From Blastomussa wellsi (lineage: Eukaryota > Cnidaria > Anthozoa > Scleractinia > Plerogyridae), in assembly GCA_947652115.1 (NCBI GenBank), contig OX393570.1, positions 3,904,817 to 3,968,816 on the forward strand: DNA of 64,000 nucleotides. Direction: 5' to 3'. Of this stretch, positions 50,391-62,290 are shown piece after piece; the stretch's first letter is position 1; each line of letters opens with the position of its first letter. Both the position numbers and the translations under genes were made by a program. The notes beneath the pieces were generated by a model, which had not been told where the DNA came from, made no database searches, and was given only the letters and a program-made list of their open reading frames with translations.

Positions 50391-53300
50391 TCAAATGAAA
50401 TTGCTCAGAGCATTAAGGAAGTCCGACAAACACACGATCATCTGGCCAAAACCAGGTCGCTCGTCTTCCGACAGAGCCCAGCAACAAGCTATTACTGTGA
50501 ACAGTTCGTCGGGGCAATTGACAGGCTGAGAAATTCGATGTCCTTGTTTGAGGAAGTTCAGCATCTCGAAGGCGTCAATGTTTCCATAAGGCTGTTGTCC
50601 CAGAGTCATTAACTCCCACAAAGTAACACCAAAGGCCCACTTTGAAGACAGGACGCACAGATGAAGGGAAAAATAAAGGGAGAGAGAGAAAAGACAAAAA
50701 GAAAAGATGTTACCTCATTTCCAACTGATGCAAATAAAAAACGTTTTAAAAGAAAACAGCTGAAATACAAGTCTATTTTCTGATAGGCTTTCGCGTACAT
50801 TTGTCTTGTACAACTCTGTTACTTGCGTGATGTTATCATGCGGCTCCTCTGAGTCACGCAATCATTTTGAAAAAAAAAAACAGAGACGAGGGATTTTCAG
50901 TACACTCACCACGTCGCTCGCCACCGTGTACCGGCCTTGCTCCAGGCTTTCCACTGCCATCCATTTCACCGGTCTGTTCTCGTTGTCTCCAAGGCAACAG
51001 TAATCTTGTGGGAATAAGTCTCTTGATAACGCGCAGTCAGTTACTTTCACATTCAGGTCGTCATCGACGCTACAAGGTAAAACAACACTCCAACTTAATT
51101 TTCACTACATTTCAATTTTAGCGACCCCACCTTGCATCATCTCGCAAAAGATAAAGAGAGTCAACGCAATTATAACTTTTTCTTAGGCCCTGTGCTGACT
51201 CGTCCCAGTCGTCTTGCTATTTTCTCACAGGAGACGACTGGGGACGAGTCAGGGCCCTGTGTACAAACAGAAAGGGTATTGTACCCCAGTGCCAGAGTTA
51301 CTGGTATATGAACTGCATTTTTCGTTCTTAAAACATGCCGCGCCAAAGGGTTTAGAATTCTAGAAAGCTTATTCCATGAAAAAATTCCAGGGGCGTTATG
51401 TCCGGGCTGTTGTGACCGAAATTCGAGTTACCCTAGCGAGACGATCATAACAGGCCAGGGTTGCAAGTAAAATTTCACTGGTAGGTTCCCCTGCCACCCG
51501 AGACAGCTTTATGTATTTGGTAGACTTGCCTACAATTCGAAACGAGAAGCGAACGACCTTGAGAAAGTCTATGTATTTGGTAGCCCCACGAGGTTATCAA
51601 GCATCGAAAACGACATTCACAGGGTCCGTAAACCAGTAACAGTTGTTCTAGTTGGACGAGTTGTCCCAAGTAGAGCTCTTACAAGGCAGCCATGTGGGGT
51701 TATTCTGGCGCTAGGGTAAGTAACTCCAGCCCTAAGTTTGGTTACCCTAGAGCTAATGTAACACTAGTTGCCTTGAAAACAAGTTGCTCGAGCAACCCTG
51801 GCCTAGCAGTATAGGGTCACCTGACCTGCTTGCAAACAGAGCCTTATTGTACTTACACACAATTCCTCGCAGCTACATCCTTGTGTATAATTCGTCTTCT
51901 TGCTAAGTATTGAAGTCCTTTGGCAATTTGAATACCAACATGAACAAGATCTGCTGTCGTCAGCGACTAAACAAATGAGATACGAAATAATAATTGGACC
52001 GACTGTAGAATTAATTCCATCAATGGCAAACGAACCTGCGTACACGTCAAACGTACACGACACGTGGATTACATAGTTGGGTTTGAGGGCAAGCCACTGG
52101 GTCTTTGAACGTGGACGGAGGCCGACGCTGTTACTTGGGACAGTTTGGGACCGAGTGACCTGAAGTGGATATGATTTCCCGCCCCATTTCCCACGAGCAA
52201 CAAGAAATGAATAGGCATTTCCGAGTTCCCCGTTTCCTCTGTTTCAAAACGATTCTAAGTGCGAAACTATTCTTAAGAAAATGGTTTTTCTTTGCGTGAA
52301 GTCGAAGATGCAGGTAAAACACATTTCCATATGATCATGAAAGGTTTCGCACTTAGACTTGTTTTGACACTGGGGCAAAAAAGAGAACTCGGAAATGGCC
52401 TATTTTGAAGTGCGTATCCTACCAATAGACAAGTATCACCAAAATAAGCGCTAATATCATCAATTGAAGTCAAAAACTTTCTGAACTTATGAAAGACCAA
52501 TTTAATCAGGCTAAACGCGTCTTACCTTTGAACCACCTTCTGGAGATCGGGACTTTTTAAGAAATAATTTTAGATTCCCTTTATTCATGAATGGAAACAT
52601 TATTAATGGTTGTTTCTCGTCCTCTAGGCATACCGCCATAACAGGCAGAAGATTTCTGTGAGTTAATTCCTTTAACATGGAGCTTTCTATAAGTAACAGA
52701 TTCACTTGGTCTGATGACGCCATTCCAGAGACAGTTTTCACTAAAACGCCTTGTTGTTGCTTTTCTCCGGGTCCAGTTAAAACGCCGTTATAGATACGAG
52801 CGAAAGTTCCTACAGGGAGAAAGAAAATACAGTGTTGGCCTTAGTGTTTTTAGTGAATAATTTCAATTTAATTCATCTGCGGGTAAATAAGGGCAAACAG
52901 ACGGATCATCGGTCCAGGCGAACTCTCACCACAGTTCGTCTTGATACATTATTAAAGTTCGCAAGATCTGTGAGATCTGTCTGTTTGCCAGTATTACTGA
53001 AACACAGATGAATTAATGATTTATATCTAGTTAGAACTGCGAAAGTAAATATACGTAAGAAATGATCCTAGCAGTGAATTTTCCAATTTAGGCAGTTAGA
53101 AATTAAAGAAGGAATCAGGGCTTCAACGGGATTCGAACCCTTGACCTGCGCGATACCTGTGCGACGCTCCACCAACTGAGCAGCGATGTGACGAAGAAAC
53201 AAAAGGATCCGAGTCAATAGAGAACAGCGGACGTACGGTACTTCGCTCTTTTTGGCTACTTACGATAAAATGTAAGAGTTTCTAAGCTCAAAGAGCAATA

Positions 53301-56300
53301 TTGACATATCACGTACTCTATATTGCAATAGAGAAAAATCGAAATAATATTTTTGGGGTCATACCTAACTTATTTCATCTTTAATTTTACTTTGGGAGAC
53401 GCGGGGACCCGAGCGCGCTGGACTCCGGATCGGATGGTCCGGGTACGAGCCTCTGTCCCGGACATTGCGTTGTGTTCCAGGTGTTAAAATGAGTACCGGC
53501 GAATTTACTGCTGGGGGCATTCTCGTCCCCAGAGCCGCTTGTCCCTCTTAGCCGGCTGGGCCTGTGCACGAGGAACAAGTGGCTCTGGAGACACACGATT
53601 TGATTCGCTGAAATCAAACAAAGGGAGTCCAATCACATCAACCGTTTTAAACGGGCTAACGATAAAGGATTTTAAAACGGCTGATGTGATTGGATTCCAT
53701 TTGTTTGATTTCAGCGAATCAAATCGTGTCCCCAGAGCCACTTGTTCCTCGTGCACAGGTCCAGCTGGCTAAGAGGGACAAGTGGCTCTGGGGACGAGAA
53801 TGTGCTGGGGGTAACCCTGCGATGGACTAGCATCCCATCCAGGGGGGAGTAGAAATACTCTCGGTCATTTCATGCTACAGAACCTGGGATAAACTCCGGT
53901 CTGATGGGCCACTAGGCTCGTATGCAGACTTTACTTTTTACTTGAGTTGATTTCGCAGACAAAATGTTAGGCCCCCTTTCTCCGACCAACAGCCCGGTTA
54001 TACTTCATGCCAAATATATGAAATGGTAGTTCACAGAATTGTTCCCAGATTTCCTCAATATTTTTAATGGCGTTGGGTTGTCCAGCGATAAAAGCATTCA
54101 AAAAGAAGACTTTCTTGATGGTAAGTTGCCAAAATCGTTTGCTTGTTATAATTGAATTTAATCCCTACGAGGGCAAAATTGTTTCAGAGTAGAACAAAAG
54201 CCTTGGATCGACAATACGAGTCCACAGAAAACAACTTCTTTCTTACTTCTGTAAAGTCAAAATTTGGCCCATTCTCTGTGTAAAAACCTGTGAATTTCTT
54301 TCACGAGCCGAATGAGTTTAAGCTTATAATTTGATGCCACATTTGCTAACTCAACCCAGTCCATTAACTTGTAATCATTGAAACAAGAACAAATCGAGTC
54401 CCAGATCGGCCTTTATATGGTGCATCGTGGATGGGGTCGGCAAGATAATTTGTGGGGAGGTGATTTCGTTATTTTGGTAAGCTAATTGGGAGTGGGGGGG
54501 GGGGGGTTCATTTGCACATTACGGGCAGCTTTATGGGCAGTTGGGGGGAACGAACTACAGGGTGGTGGGGAGGGGATGGAAACATTAGGAAAACCCTCAA
54601 TGTGATTTTGTCAAACCCACTTTGGACTGCAATAATTAAAGCCCCCTTGTAAAAAACTTTACAAAACGGTTTCTATGGATTAGAGGGTGCTTTCACTTTT
54701 GGTAGTTGTGACCATACTTGGAAAGTCACATGACCAGAACATGGAAACGTTAAAAACTTGCATAGCTTACCTCTTTCTTGGACGAATCCAAAGCCACTGG
54801 ATAGAGTGCATTCAGATGCAAAATCTGTAATGAGGATGCGTTGAAATTCACAACACTGAAAAAAGTTATGATGTCGCAAAACTTATATGTCATCATATCT
54901 TTTAACGTGAATCTCCACAAATCCACACTACAGAATTTTGCATCTGAATGCACTCTATCCATTGAGTTGGTTTCATCCAAGAAAAATGTAAGCTGTGAGA
55001 GTTTTAGCATTTCTGTGTTCTGGTCATGTGACTTTCCAGATATGGTCCCAACTGCCATAAGTAAAAAACAGCCTCAAACAGAACAAGCATGGCAGAAAAC
55101 TAATCCCAAGATTGAAAGGTAACCCAAGATATGGAAGTTGTTACAAGTCATCCAAAGCAATCGCTTTGTAGTTAGAGGTCTCCCCCCTTAACGCCAAACA
55201 TGTTTTTATACAATTGAATTATGTACTTAATTTTAAATATTATTCTGCTTGTAATCACATTGTGAAGAAATATTGTTACTTGTTTTGAAGTTTCACCTCA
55301 CCTTCTTCTAATAATTCCCCCAAAGTAATTCTATCCATTTCCACTTCCAAGTCTTTTAACTCTGCCTTCATGTCCCTGTTGCCATATTTGCCCTTCTGTG
55401 TTGATTGCAGTCCCCCTCCGCTATAATATCCATCGCTGGGAGTAATGCTTATAGTACTATCCCTGACAGGGAATCCCCCTGGTATCCGCGGCCTCACATG
55501 TGGAACATCTCCATTTAGAATTGTAATTACAGGCATGTTTCTTGTTAGGTTACTTGGTGCCTGGATGCCAGCTTTCATTGGAATATGATTTGTGTTGTTT
55601 GCAACTGGAGTACACTCGTTTTGAGTGCCATCTATGGCAAAAAGAATGCAAGAGAAAATGAAATGAATTTGTATTACAAAAAAACACAGGGGGACCACAA
55701 TAGCTGAGGAAAATAACTAAATTAATATGGGGGTGACAGCTCTAGTAAACGCTGTTTGAGCAGTACTGTGTTTAAATAAAAAGTCCTCCCAAAAATTTAG
55801 AATATTGTCCCAAATATTTGGGAGAAATTCCCCAAAAAATCTCAAAATTCCTGAAATTTTAACTTCATTACTTCGTCCTTCCTGGAAAATTTTCCAAGTC
55901 TCCCGATTCCCAGCAAAATCTTCAGATTCCTGAAAGAATTTTGTCTTTTTTCTCTCAAAACACCCCTTCGTAGAGTTGACACCCCCGTAAATTAATAAAG
56001 AACATGTTATTACTCACAGCTCGTTTCCAAAAACGTGACAGCACTGCGATAAATTCGAAATAGAAATTTAAACAATTAGCCTTCGTGGTTCACAATGTGC
56101 AGACAACGCAGAGTTTGGTCATTTCACGTTGTTATTTTGCAGAGGACGACAAAGAAATGTACCAAGAACTATAACACATGTGCAAAGCCATTGTTCTGCT
56201 TATTATAAAACCTTTTGTTTAGCGACGTTCCTGTTGCCATTGCCATTGTGGTTTTTTAAAATTCCCTAGTGTTACGTGCATGAGTGGTGTGAATTATGCA

Positions 56301-56462
56301 AATTTTCACTATAAATATATATTTATCATGGTTGCCCTGTGAAAATATTCTGGCTTCGCTCCGACGAAGGGCTAACGCTCAAAACGTCAGCTCTTGAATC
56401 TCTTTTCGGTGGCCAATTCACATTATCAACCTAGTTGATAAAACAAAATTATATTGTTATAC

Positions 56463-56507
<45 letters not shown>

Positions 56508-59500
56508 CTATGATTAACATTGTTGAAGTTCCACATTAGAGGTTGTTTCACATGATTTTGCAATGAGGACCATATAAAATTAATAATAATTATAAACCAA
56601 GTACTTGAATACCAACCAAACTTATCTTTGGTTATGCTATGTAGATTATATGTTATTTCTATTACAAGTACCTTGATTGATTGCTACTTGTTTTGGTTGT
56701 TCCGCTGCAGTAATGAGAGGCGTTTTGGACACAGATTGCGGCCCTCCAGCAGTTTCAGACTCACTGTATATACAATTTATTAACTACTTTAATAGCGTGT
56801 AGAAGGCAAGGTTTTATGTTGGTTAAATCTTGCCATTTAGTAGTAAGAATGCAAGACAAACTGATGATGCATCATCCATGACAGAGCTCATTTATTATAA
56901 ATATTTTAAGTAAATATATTAATAATTTATATATGCCACTCTACAGCAGTGGGGAGCACAGTGGCCTAATGGTTAGTGTACTGGACTCCAGATTGAATGA
57001 TCTCGAGTTTGAGCCTTGACCAGGGCACTCCATTGTGTTCTTGGGCAAGACACTTAACTCTCACAGGTAACCCTGCAATGAACTAGCATCCCATCGAGGG
57101 GGCGTAGAAATACTAAAGAAAGCTCCAGCGGTATTGGTCACTAGGTCCAATGCAGACTTTAATTATCAACAGCAAGATGATTTATCACTAACCTTGTTCC
57201 ATCTTTACTTGGATTTGGCATGGAATGGACATGAATCGCAGCCACAGCAAGACCAATGATTAAGATGATGCTACAGGCAACTCCAACAGCAATGTAGAAC
57301 ACTGTGGTTTTATCCATTGGGGAGATCGGTGGATTTGCTTTAGTGCCAGCTGACAAAGGTAAAACATTAAAAAGAAAAGATAGAAAGAAAAAAAAGAGCG
57401 ATCAGTGAGAAATAAAGCTCTTAATTTCATAATTCAAATCACACCAAAACTTTATTCAGCTAGTCTGCATGTAACCTGCATGCAGCCATGTACTATTTGC
57501 TAAAGCAGAAAAGTGAAAAGTGTTTTGCTCTTGAATGTTACAGTCTTTCCCGTAAAACCGTGAACACCAGAAAATGTTTATGGAATGTTATTGTGTTACA
57601 AAGAAAAAGCCAATCAGGTGTGAGAAAACTAAACCACAAACAGCAACGGTCATTAGTTTGTGGTTTTGAAGTTTGTTCGCGTGTTCTGAACTTTGCTGTG
57701 ATTGGTCACTATACAATAAACATTCCAGAAATTTTTTCTGTTTTTCACGGTTCTACGGGAAAGACTGTAATGGAAACACAATATAATGCTTAATCATGTT
57801 GAGTATTTTCCCACGACGGCCAACCAGGGTTGATTCTAACAATGCCCACTGTCAAGAGCAACCAATTAGAGTGTGGTCCCCAGATTCTGGAGAAAGAGCA
57901 GGACACTGGACCACAATTAACACTGCCGTTTTGCAGACATCACTTTTCCGCTTTAGGAAATAGTAGATGGCTGCATGCAGGATTTATTCAGCAAGGGTGA
58001 CATGTGATGCTTATATATAGTTAAAACATTTGAACTTGTGGCCCTCTTAAAAAATAGTATCAAATAATTACTGTTCAAAATGAACCCTAAGATTGTGAGG
58101 TGCTCCCAAAATATTATCTCTATTTTCCCAGTCTTAATTGAATCTGTAATGCATTACAAAAAGCTACAGTAGTCAAGACTACTCTGATCCCGAATTTAGA
58201 GAGCAATAAATGTTTCTATTTATAAGGACTAGTTGTAGCCTTCTTCAAGAACAATTCCCTGGGTTATAATGAAGTTACCCTCATCAATTTGAAATCACTC
58301 AATAGATGCTGTGTCCTGCAGCAGAAGTCAAATTGCTCAAGGATTGTTTTTGAAAGAAAACCAATGGGCACTGTTTTGAAAAACACATGGCTTTCAGAAT
58401 TAGCCGAAAGGCCAAACCAGCTTTAATAACCAGTAATGGTCTTTATCTTGGGTTATAAAACTGATACCTGCAGCCTATTATAAAGGCATGTGAGACAGAA
58501 AATTAATTATAAATCCTTAATCCAGGTGTGACATTTTTATTTACATACATCAGTCAGCCCTAGAAACTAAACAATAGTACCGGTATTTACTATCTTTACT
58601 GCTAGAATAGGTTAATTTTGTAATTGTTTCCTATGTATCAAATTCTCATAGTTCAGTTCCGTAAATTTTCAGATTGAAAACAATCCCAAATAGCTATGTA
58701 AAGCTTGCCGAATTAATATTAAATTGCTAATCTGACATAAGTTTAATCCAAGGATTAAATTGCAGTAATGGCTCAATATGCATAATACATATTTAAAAAT
58801 AAATCAATTATTTCCAACCAGTAAAGCCTAATAGACCAATTTCGATATATTGATATTCAAACATGTCAAGGATTTTGCGCTGAGGGATAAATATTAATTT
58901 CAGCTTGCTGTTTTGTTTCCCTCAGCCTCAGCTCCATGTAGAATTTTAATTTATTGAAAGTGTTCTATTCATTGCTGCAATTTATCAGTATGGGATATTT
59001 TGAGCAGACATTAGATTTCTTGGACAAAGTAAAATATTCTGACTAACAAATTAAGCCACCAAAGAGTCTAAAATTGATGTCTTCAATAATTTTCGGAGAA
59101 ACTGTTATTCTGACTGTAATTATGACTGAATTGCTTAACCGCATAATTGAGTTAGTTCTTAAGTAAGAAGTGGAAAACTGTTTGTGTTGTGTCCTTTGGT
59201 AACACACTTTATCTCATACTGCCTCACTCCAACCAGGTTTATAAATGGGTGGTGGCTAATTTAATGTTACCCAGGGATAAACTTGCGATGGACTAACATC
59301 CCCATCCAGGGAGGAGTAGAAATACTCCTACTTGCTTCATGCTATGGAAACACAGATAAGCTATGGCAGTATACATACAATCCCAAATAGCTGAACATAA
59401 AGCTTGCCAACTGAATATTAAATATCTTAAAGCCATTCTGGCATTGTCTCAGTTATTTAAAAGAAGATTAGTGCTAATCCAAGATTAGTTTAATCCCAGG

Positions 59501-61288
59501 AATGAATTTTAGTAATGGGCTGATATGCATAATATACATTTCAAAATAAATCATTTATTTCCAGCCAGTAAAGCCTAATTCATCCCTACAATTTATGGCA
59601 TAATTAGAGCAGACATTAGATTTCTTGAACCAAATAAAACAAAATTCTGACTAACGACCAGATGTATAATAATAAATTAAATGGGTACCGGCAAATTTAA
59701 TGCTGGGGCAAACCTGCTATGGACTAGCATCCCTTAATGCTCCATGCTATGGAAGCACAGATAAGCTTTGGTGGTGCTTCCTCAATATATCAATGACCAT
59801 TGTTTAGTATAATAATTCTATGAAACTGAATATTCTGTAAGAAGATAGAATATCCAAGCAATGGATAAAGAGAACAAGATATTATAACAAATATTGTACT
59901 TCAGTTTATTGTTGATATATCAAGAAACTTCTACTTTGGCAGTACATATGGGCTATTTATACTGATACAAATTTGAATAAAATGTGTCCAATTATATGTA
60001 CAGGATATTGTTTTACTTTTTATCTGAAGTATTGTATTGACTAATGTTTAATTTTGTTGTATTACCTCTCTGCGGTGCAACTGCAGTTGATTTGGTAATA
60101 CCTCCATATATGTGAGTAACTACAAGTGAAAAAAATGTAAATGTGAGTAAAAAAACTAGCAGATGCTATAGCAGCTACAAGTTCAGCGGAACCCCTCCGT
60201 CCAAGTCAATTTATAATTTGTGCTAAAACCAAAGATTATGCACCTTTTTTCCATCAAATGGGGGAGGGTTTGGTTGTCATTTCAATTGTCCAAGATACTA
60301 TCTCAGACAATAAAAGAGGAATGAAATCCCCCTTCCCCTCCAATCCCCCTTGAATCAATGATGAATTCATGCTAAAACAAAAACACCCTTATTCTATCGT
60401 GACTGAATTGGGTGAAAGGTGGGAGGGGTGGTAATATTTTTTCATTTCACTTGTCCAAGATAAGTAGCCACGGGAGAACAAGGGGAAATAGTGTTACAGT
60501 CTTTCCCGTAAAACCTTGAACACCAGAAATGTTTATGGAATGTTACTGTGTTATAAAGAAAAAGCCAATCAGGTGTGAGAAAACTAAACCGCAAACAGCA
60601 ACGGTCATTAGTTTGTGGTTTTGAGGTTTGTTCGCATGTCCTAAACTTTGCTGCGATTGGTCACTGCACAATAAACATTCCAGAAATTTTTTTCTGATGT
60701 TCACGGTTTTACGGGAAAGACTGTAACATAGTCAACTAGGTATGAGATTTGTATCCTGGGGACTAGAAAACTCCAAACATAATCCAACCAATAATCACCA
60801 ACCAACCAACTAACTAACCAACCAACCAACCAATAGAGACATCCAAATATTTCTCCGAATTCGAAGTTGATCTAGTTTCACTGATTTATTATTTACATGG
60901 AGTTTTCTTTTTATCATTGGTTCAAGTTGATAGATTTTAAAAGCATGTTGACGAAAACTGTAATTACTCGAATTTTCAAGGCACTAAGCACAAGGAGGTT
61001 TTCTCCCATTAAATAGGTATGAGATTCACACATGTGAGTTGTTGGAGAATTGGAGGAGGGGAGGGTGGTGGTGGTGGGGGAGTGTGTGTGAAGAACTAGA
61101 AACTAAGCTGTCTGAATGAGATTTGACAATGGTTCATGCACAGTGCTAAAGCGAGGTACCTTTTCTACATGATTTTATCCTCCGAAGATTTAACGCTAAC
61201 TGTCTTTCTTCTGATGTGATGTTTATTTCTATCGTCATTACCGCTGTGCCATCCTTAGTTCCTCTACATGTCATGTTTACACAGAATT
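50391..61288 (-). CDS. RYK: RYK, WIF-domain Wnt receptor pseudokinase, 3' nine exons
   Basis: Exons in transcript order: 61160-61288, 60066-60119, 57193-57349, 56672-56763, 55302-55631, 52526-52809, 51857-51966, 50910-51069, 50391-50639. They give 520 residues plus stop, in frame; the first exon enters with two bases of a split codon. Order: end of the extracellular WIF domain (Cys in NMTCRG and IKSCRK), a linker, one membrane helix (VFYIAVGVACSIILIIGLAV) ending in the RYK-typical HVHSM, a long juxtamembrane region, and a Tyr-kinase-like domain starting DRITLGELLEEG. RYK hallmarks: loop EGTFARIYNG, Lys in VLVKTV, HKDVAARNC for the catalytic loop, TDCALSRDLFPQDY where kinases have DFG, GDNENRPVKWMA, WAFGVTLWELMTLGQ and INCPDELF-like NCPDELFTV. 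DFG is DCA (DNA in human RYK), so it should signal as a pseudokinase in Wnt binding. The start, signal peptide and most of WIF were not found in the window and are presumably to the right. Confidence 0.9.
51186..51260. repeat. small foldback in a RYK intron
   Basis: CCTGTGCTGACTCGTCCCAG and CTGGGGACGAGTCAGGGCC flank TCGTCTTGC...GGAGACGA. The stem is about 30 bases. Confidence 0.65.
51675..51840 (-). repeat. relative of the 13005-13760 outer repeat
   Basis: GGCGCTAGGGTAAGTAACTC, GGTTACCCTAGAGCTAATG and AACAAGTTGCTCGAGCAAC share the layout of the CCTAGTGCTAGGTTACC element at 13005. It lies in a RYK intron. Confidence 0.35.
53035..53215 (-). mobile_element. tRNA-derived SINE family S2, minus
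   Basis: On the minus strand: CGCTGCTCAGTTGGTGGAGC (box A), AAGGGTTCGAATCCCGTTGA (box B), AGCCCTGATTCCTTCTTTAA. The tRNA-like 3' end is missing CCA and the stems are broken, so it is a SINE. Confidence 0.65.
53393..53945 (+). mobile_element. tRNA-derived SINE (family S1), full length, split by a foldback
   Basis: The head is CGAGCGCGCTGGACTCCGGA with GGTCCGGGTACGAGCC; the middle GAGTACCGGCGAATTTACTG is followed by a 285-bp insertion; the tail resumes GTAACCCTGCGATGGACTAG, CATCCCATCCAGGGGGG, ACTAGGCTCGTATGCAGAC. It is the best reference copy in the window for the family ends. Confidence 0.8.
53518..53802. mobile_element. 285-bp foldback element with a perfect 9-bp target duplication
   Basis: The ends CATTCTCGTCCCCAGAGCC and GGCTCTGGGGACGAGAATG are exact inverses, and the arms stay paired for about 130 bases to an apex near 53655. 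TGCTGGGGG flanks both sides (53509-53517 and 53803-53811). The host site is the S1 SINE. A 9-bp duplication and long inverted arms suggest a Mutator-like or foldback transposon. Confidence 0.8.
54701..55056. mobile_element. 356-bp foldback in a RYK intron
   Basis: Arms from GGTAGTTGTGACCATACTTG and GGAAAGTCACATGACCAGAA to the inverse (GGTCATGTGACTTTCC, GGTCCCAACTGCC). TAGAGTGCATTCAGATGCAAA recurs inverted within. Frames on both strands are mirror by-products of the palindrome. Confidence 0.7.
56345..56515 (+). mobile_element. Penelope-like tail, solo
   Basis: It holds CTCCGACGAAGGGCTAACGC, then CAAAACGTCAGC (the GAAA of the hammerhead-like core is mutated), GGTGGCCAATTCACATTATC, GTTGATAAAAC and GACGCAGCACCACAGTTTC. 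No coding part is attached. It lies in a RYK intron. Confidence 0.65.
56953..57165 (+). mobile_element. tRNA-derived SINE (family S1) beside the RYK membrane-helix exon
   Basis: GGAGCACAGTGGCCTAATGG, GTTTGAGCCTTGACCAGGGC, GGGCAAGACACTTAACTCTC, CAGGTAACCCTGCAATGAAC and CACTAGGTCCAATGCAGAC follow the family order. It ends about 30 bases from the exon at 57193. Confidence 0.75.
57537..57771. mobile_element. 235-bp MITE family C, copy 1
   Basis: The ends are GTTACAGTCTTTCCCGTAAA and the inverse ACGGGAAAGACTGTAA. The interior (AAGCCAATCAGGTGTGAGAA, GTTTGTGGTTTTGA) is almost identical to the copy at 60493-60727. No transposase. Confidence 0.75.
58670..59770 (+). repeat. local direct duplication in a RYK intron
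   Basis: ACAATCCCAAATAGCT, AAGCTTGCCGAATTAATATT, TTCCAACCAGTAAAGCCTAAT, GAGCAGACATTAGATTTCTTG and a following S1 SINE tail occur in order at 58675-59370 and again, more compact, at 59380-59770. The S1 tails lie at 59215-59360 and 59690-59770. Confidence 0.55.
60493..60727. mobile_element. 235-bp MITE family C, copy 2, with ATAGT duplication
   Basis: The ends are GTTACAGTCTTTCCCGTAAA and TTTACGGGAAAGACTGTAAC. ATAGT flanks both sides (60488-60492 and 60728-60732). It has the same length and orientation as the copy at 57537. Confidence 0.8.
60795..60832 (+). repeat. (AACC)n microsatellite
   Basis: About nine AACC/AACT units in a RYK intron. Confidence 0.75.
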
Positions 61289-61454
61289 CTGCAAGGAGAA
61301 AGAAAAAGAGAACAAACATGTAGATAGTACACAGAGAGGTGCATTTTTAAGACAGTTAATGAATCAGTTTTATTAATGACCAAAAAAATAAAAATCCACT
61401 TGATATAGAAAAGATCATGATACCTCAGCAGGTTGGCCAAAGTGACTATCCTTG

Positions 61455-61530
61455 GAAAGAGGGAGAGATGGAGGGGGATGGAGGGAGAGAGGGAGATTGA
61501 GAGGCAGGCAGGGAGGGGGGAGAGGAGTCG
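61455..61530 (+). repeat. purine-rich tract
   Basis: GAGAGGGAG and GGAGGGGGAT words without pyrimidines over long stretches; low-complexity sequence. Confidence 0.65.
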
Positions 61531-61639
61531 TAATGATTTTATCTGAAGACAACCAGAAAAATAACAGTCAGGCATATTGGACAATGGCCAACAAAAATTT
61601 GCAATGTCTGATGAAATTCTAACTGTGGTCAGGCAGAAT

Positions 61640-62012
61640 ATCTGGGGGGGGGGGGGGTGAACTCCCCTATATTAGGTATATAGGCATGTACTGCCTCAAA
61701 GGGTATGGTTTTTGAGCTGTTTTGGTCTGAAAACGGGTATGGGTTTTGGGAGAACATTTACGAAAGCTTAAAAACATATTTTTCTTCTCAGTAACTGAGA
61801 CAAGTAACTGATGAGAGAGAAAGCGAAATAGATAAAATATATCATTCCAGCTAAATTTTATCTAGCGGGTGTAAAACAGGTGTATATTTTCAAGGTCAGG
61901 TCTGAAAATGGGTGTGTAAAATGGCATGCACTGGTCTGAAATAGGACCTGGATTTGGCACTCCAGGGGCACACCCCCACCAAAAATTACAAGGAGTACCC
62001 CCCTGGGAGAAT
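61640..62012. repeat. G/C-homopolymer-bounded repeat
   Basis: It begins GAATATCTGGGGGGG...TGAACTCCCC and ends GGAGTACCCCCCTGGGAGAATATCTG, which is roughly inverse. The inside has paired GGTCTGAAAACGGGTATGG / GGTCTGAAAATGGGTGTG blocks. No coding frame. Confidence 0.5.
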
Positions 62013-62147
62013 ATCTGAACAATGCCAAACACCAATGCATATGCTAATGTTTTGACTTGACAACACGTCATTGAGCAGTACTGAAGTTAACTATAGTTTT
62101 GTGCAGTCAAAATGATGACTTTATTTATTGGACACACGTCCTTTTCC

Positions 62148-62290
62148 GCATAGGCGTACGGGCCTGGGGGGCCTCCAAATTTTGGGCAGCAAGAGAAATT
62201 TGGGCAAGGCAACTTGAGAGAATTTTTTGGGCAAATGGTTCACCCCTCTCCCCACCCCAGGGCAAAAAATTGCCCATACGCTTATGCTTT
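62148..62290. mobile_element. small MITE with GCATAGGCGTACGGG ends
   Basis: CGCATAGGCGTACGGGCC on the left and GCCCATACGCTTATGC on the right are inverse with few changes. The interior has repeated TTTGGGCAAG words. About 140 bases. Confidence 0.55.

Noticed and set aside
53085..53200. minus-strand tRNA gene
   Set aside because: Same reason: S2 SINE with TGATTCCTTC tail and broken stems.
53387..53772. overlapping frames of 77-83 codons
   Set aside because: Products of the SINE and foldback; both strands read the same words.
54750..55122. frames of 93-102 codons on both strands
   Set aside because: They are mirror images in a palindromic foldback.
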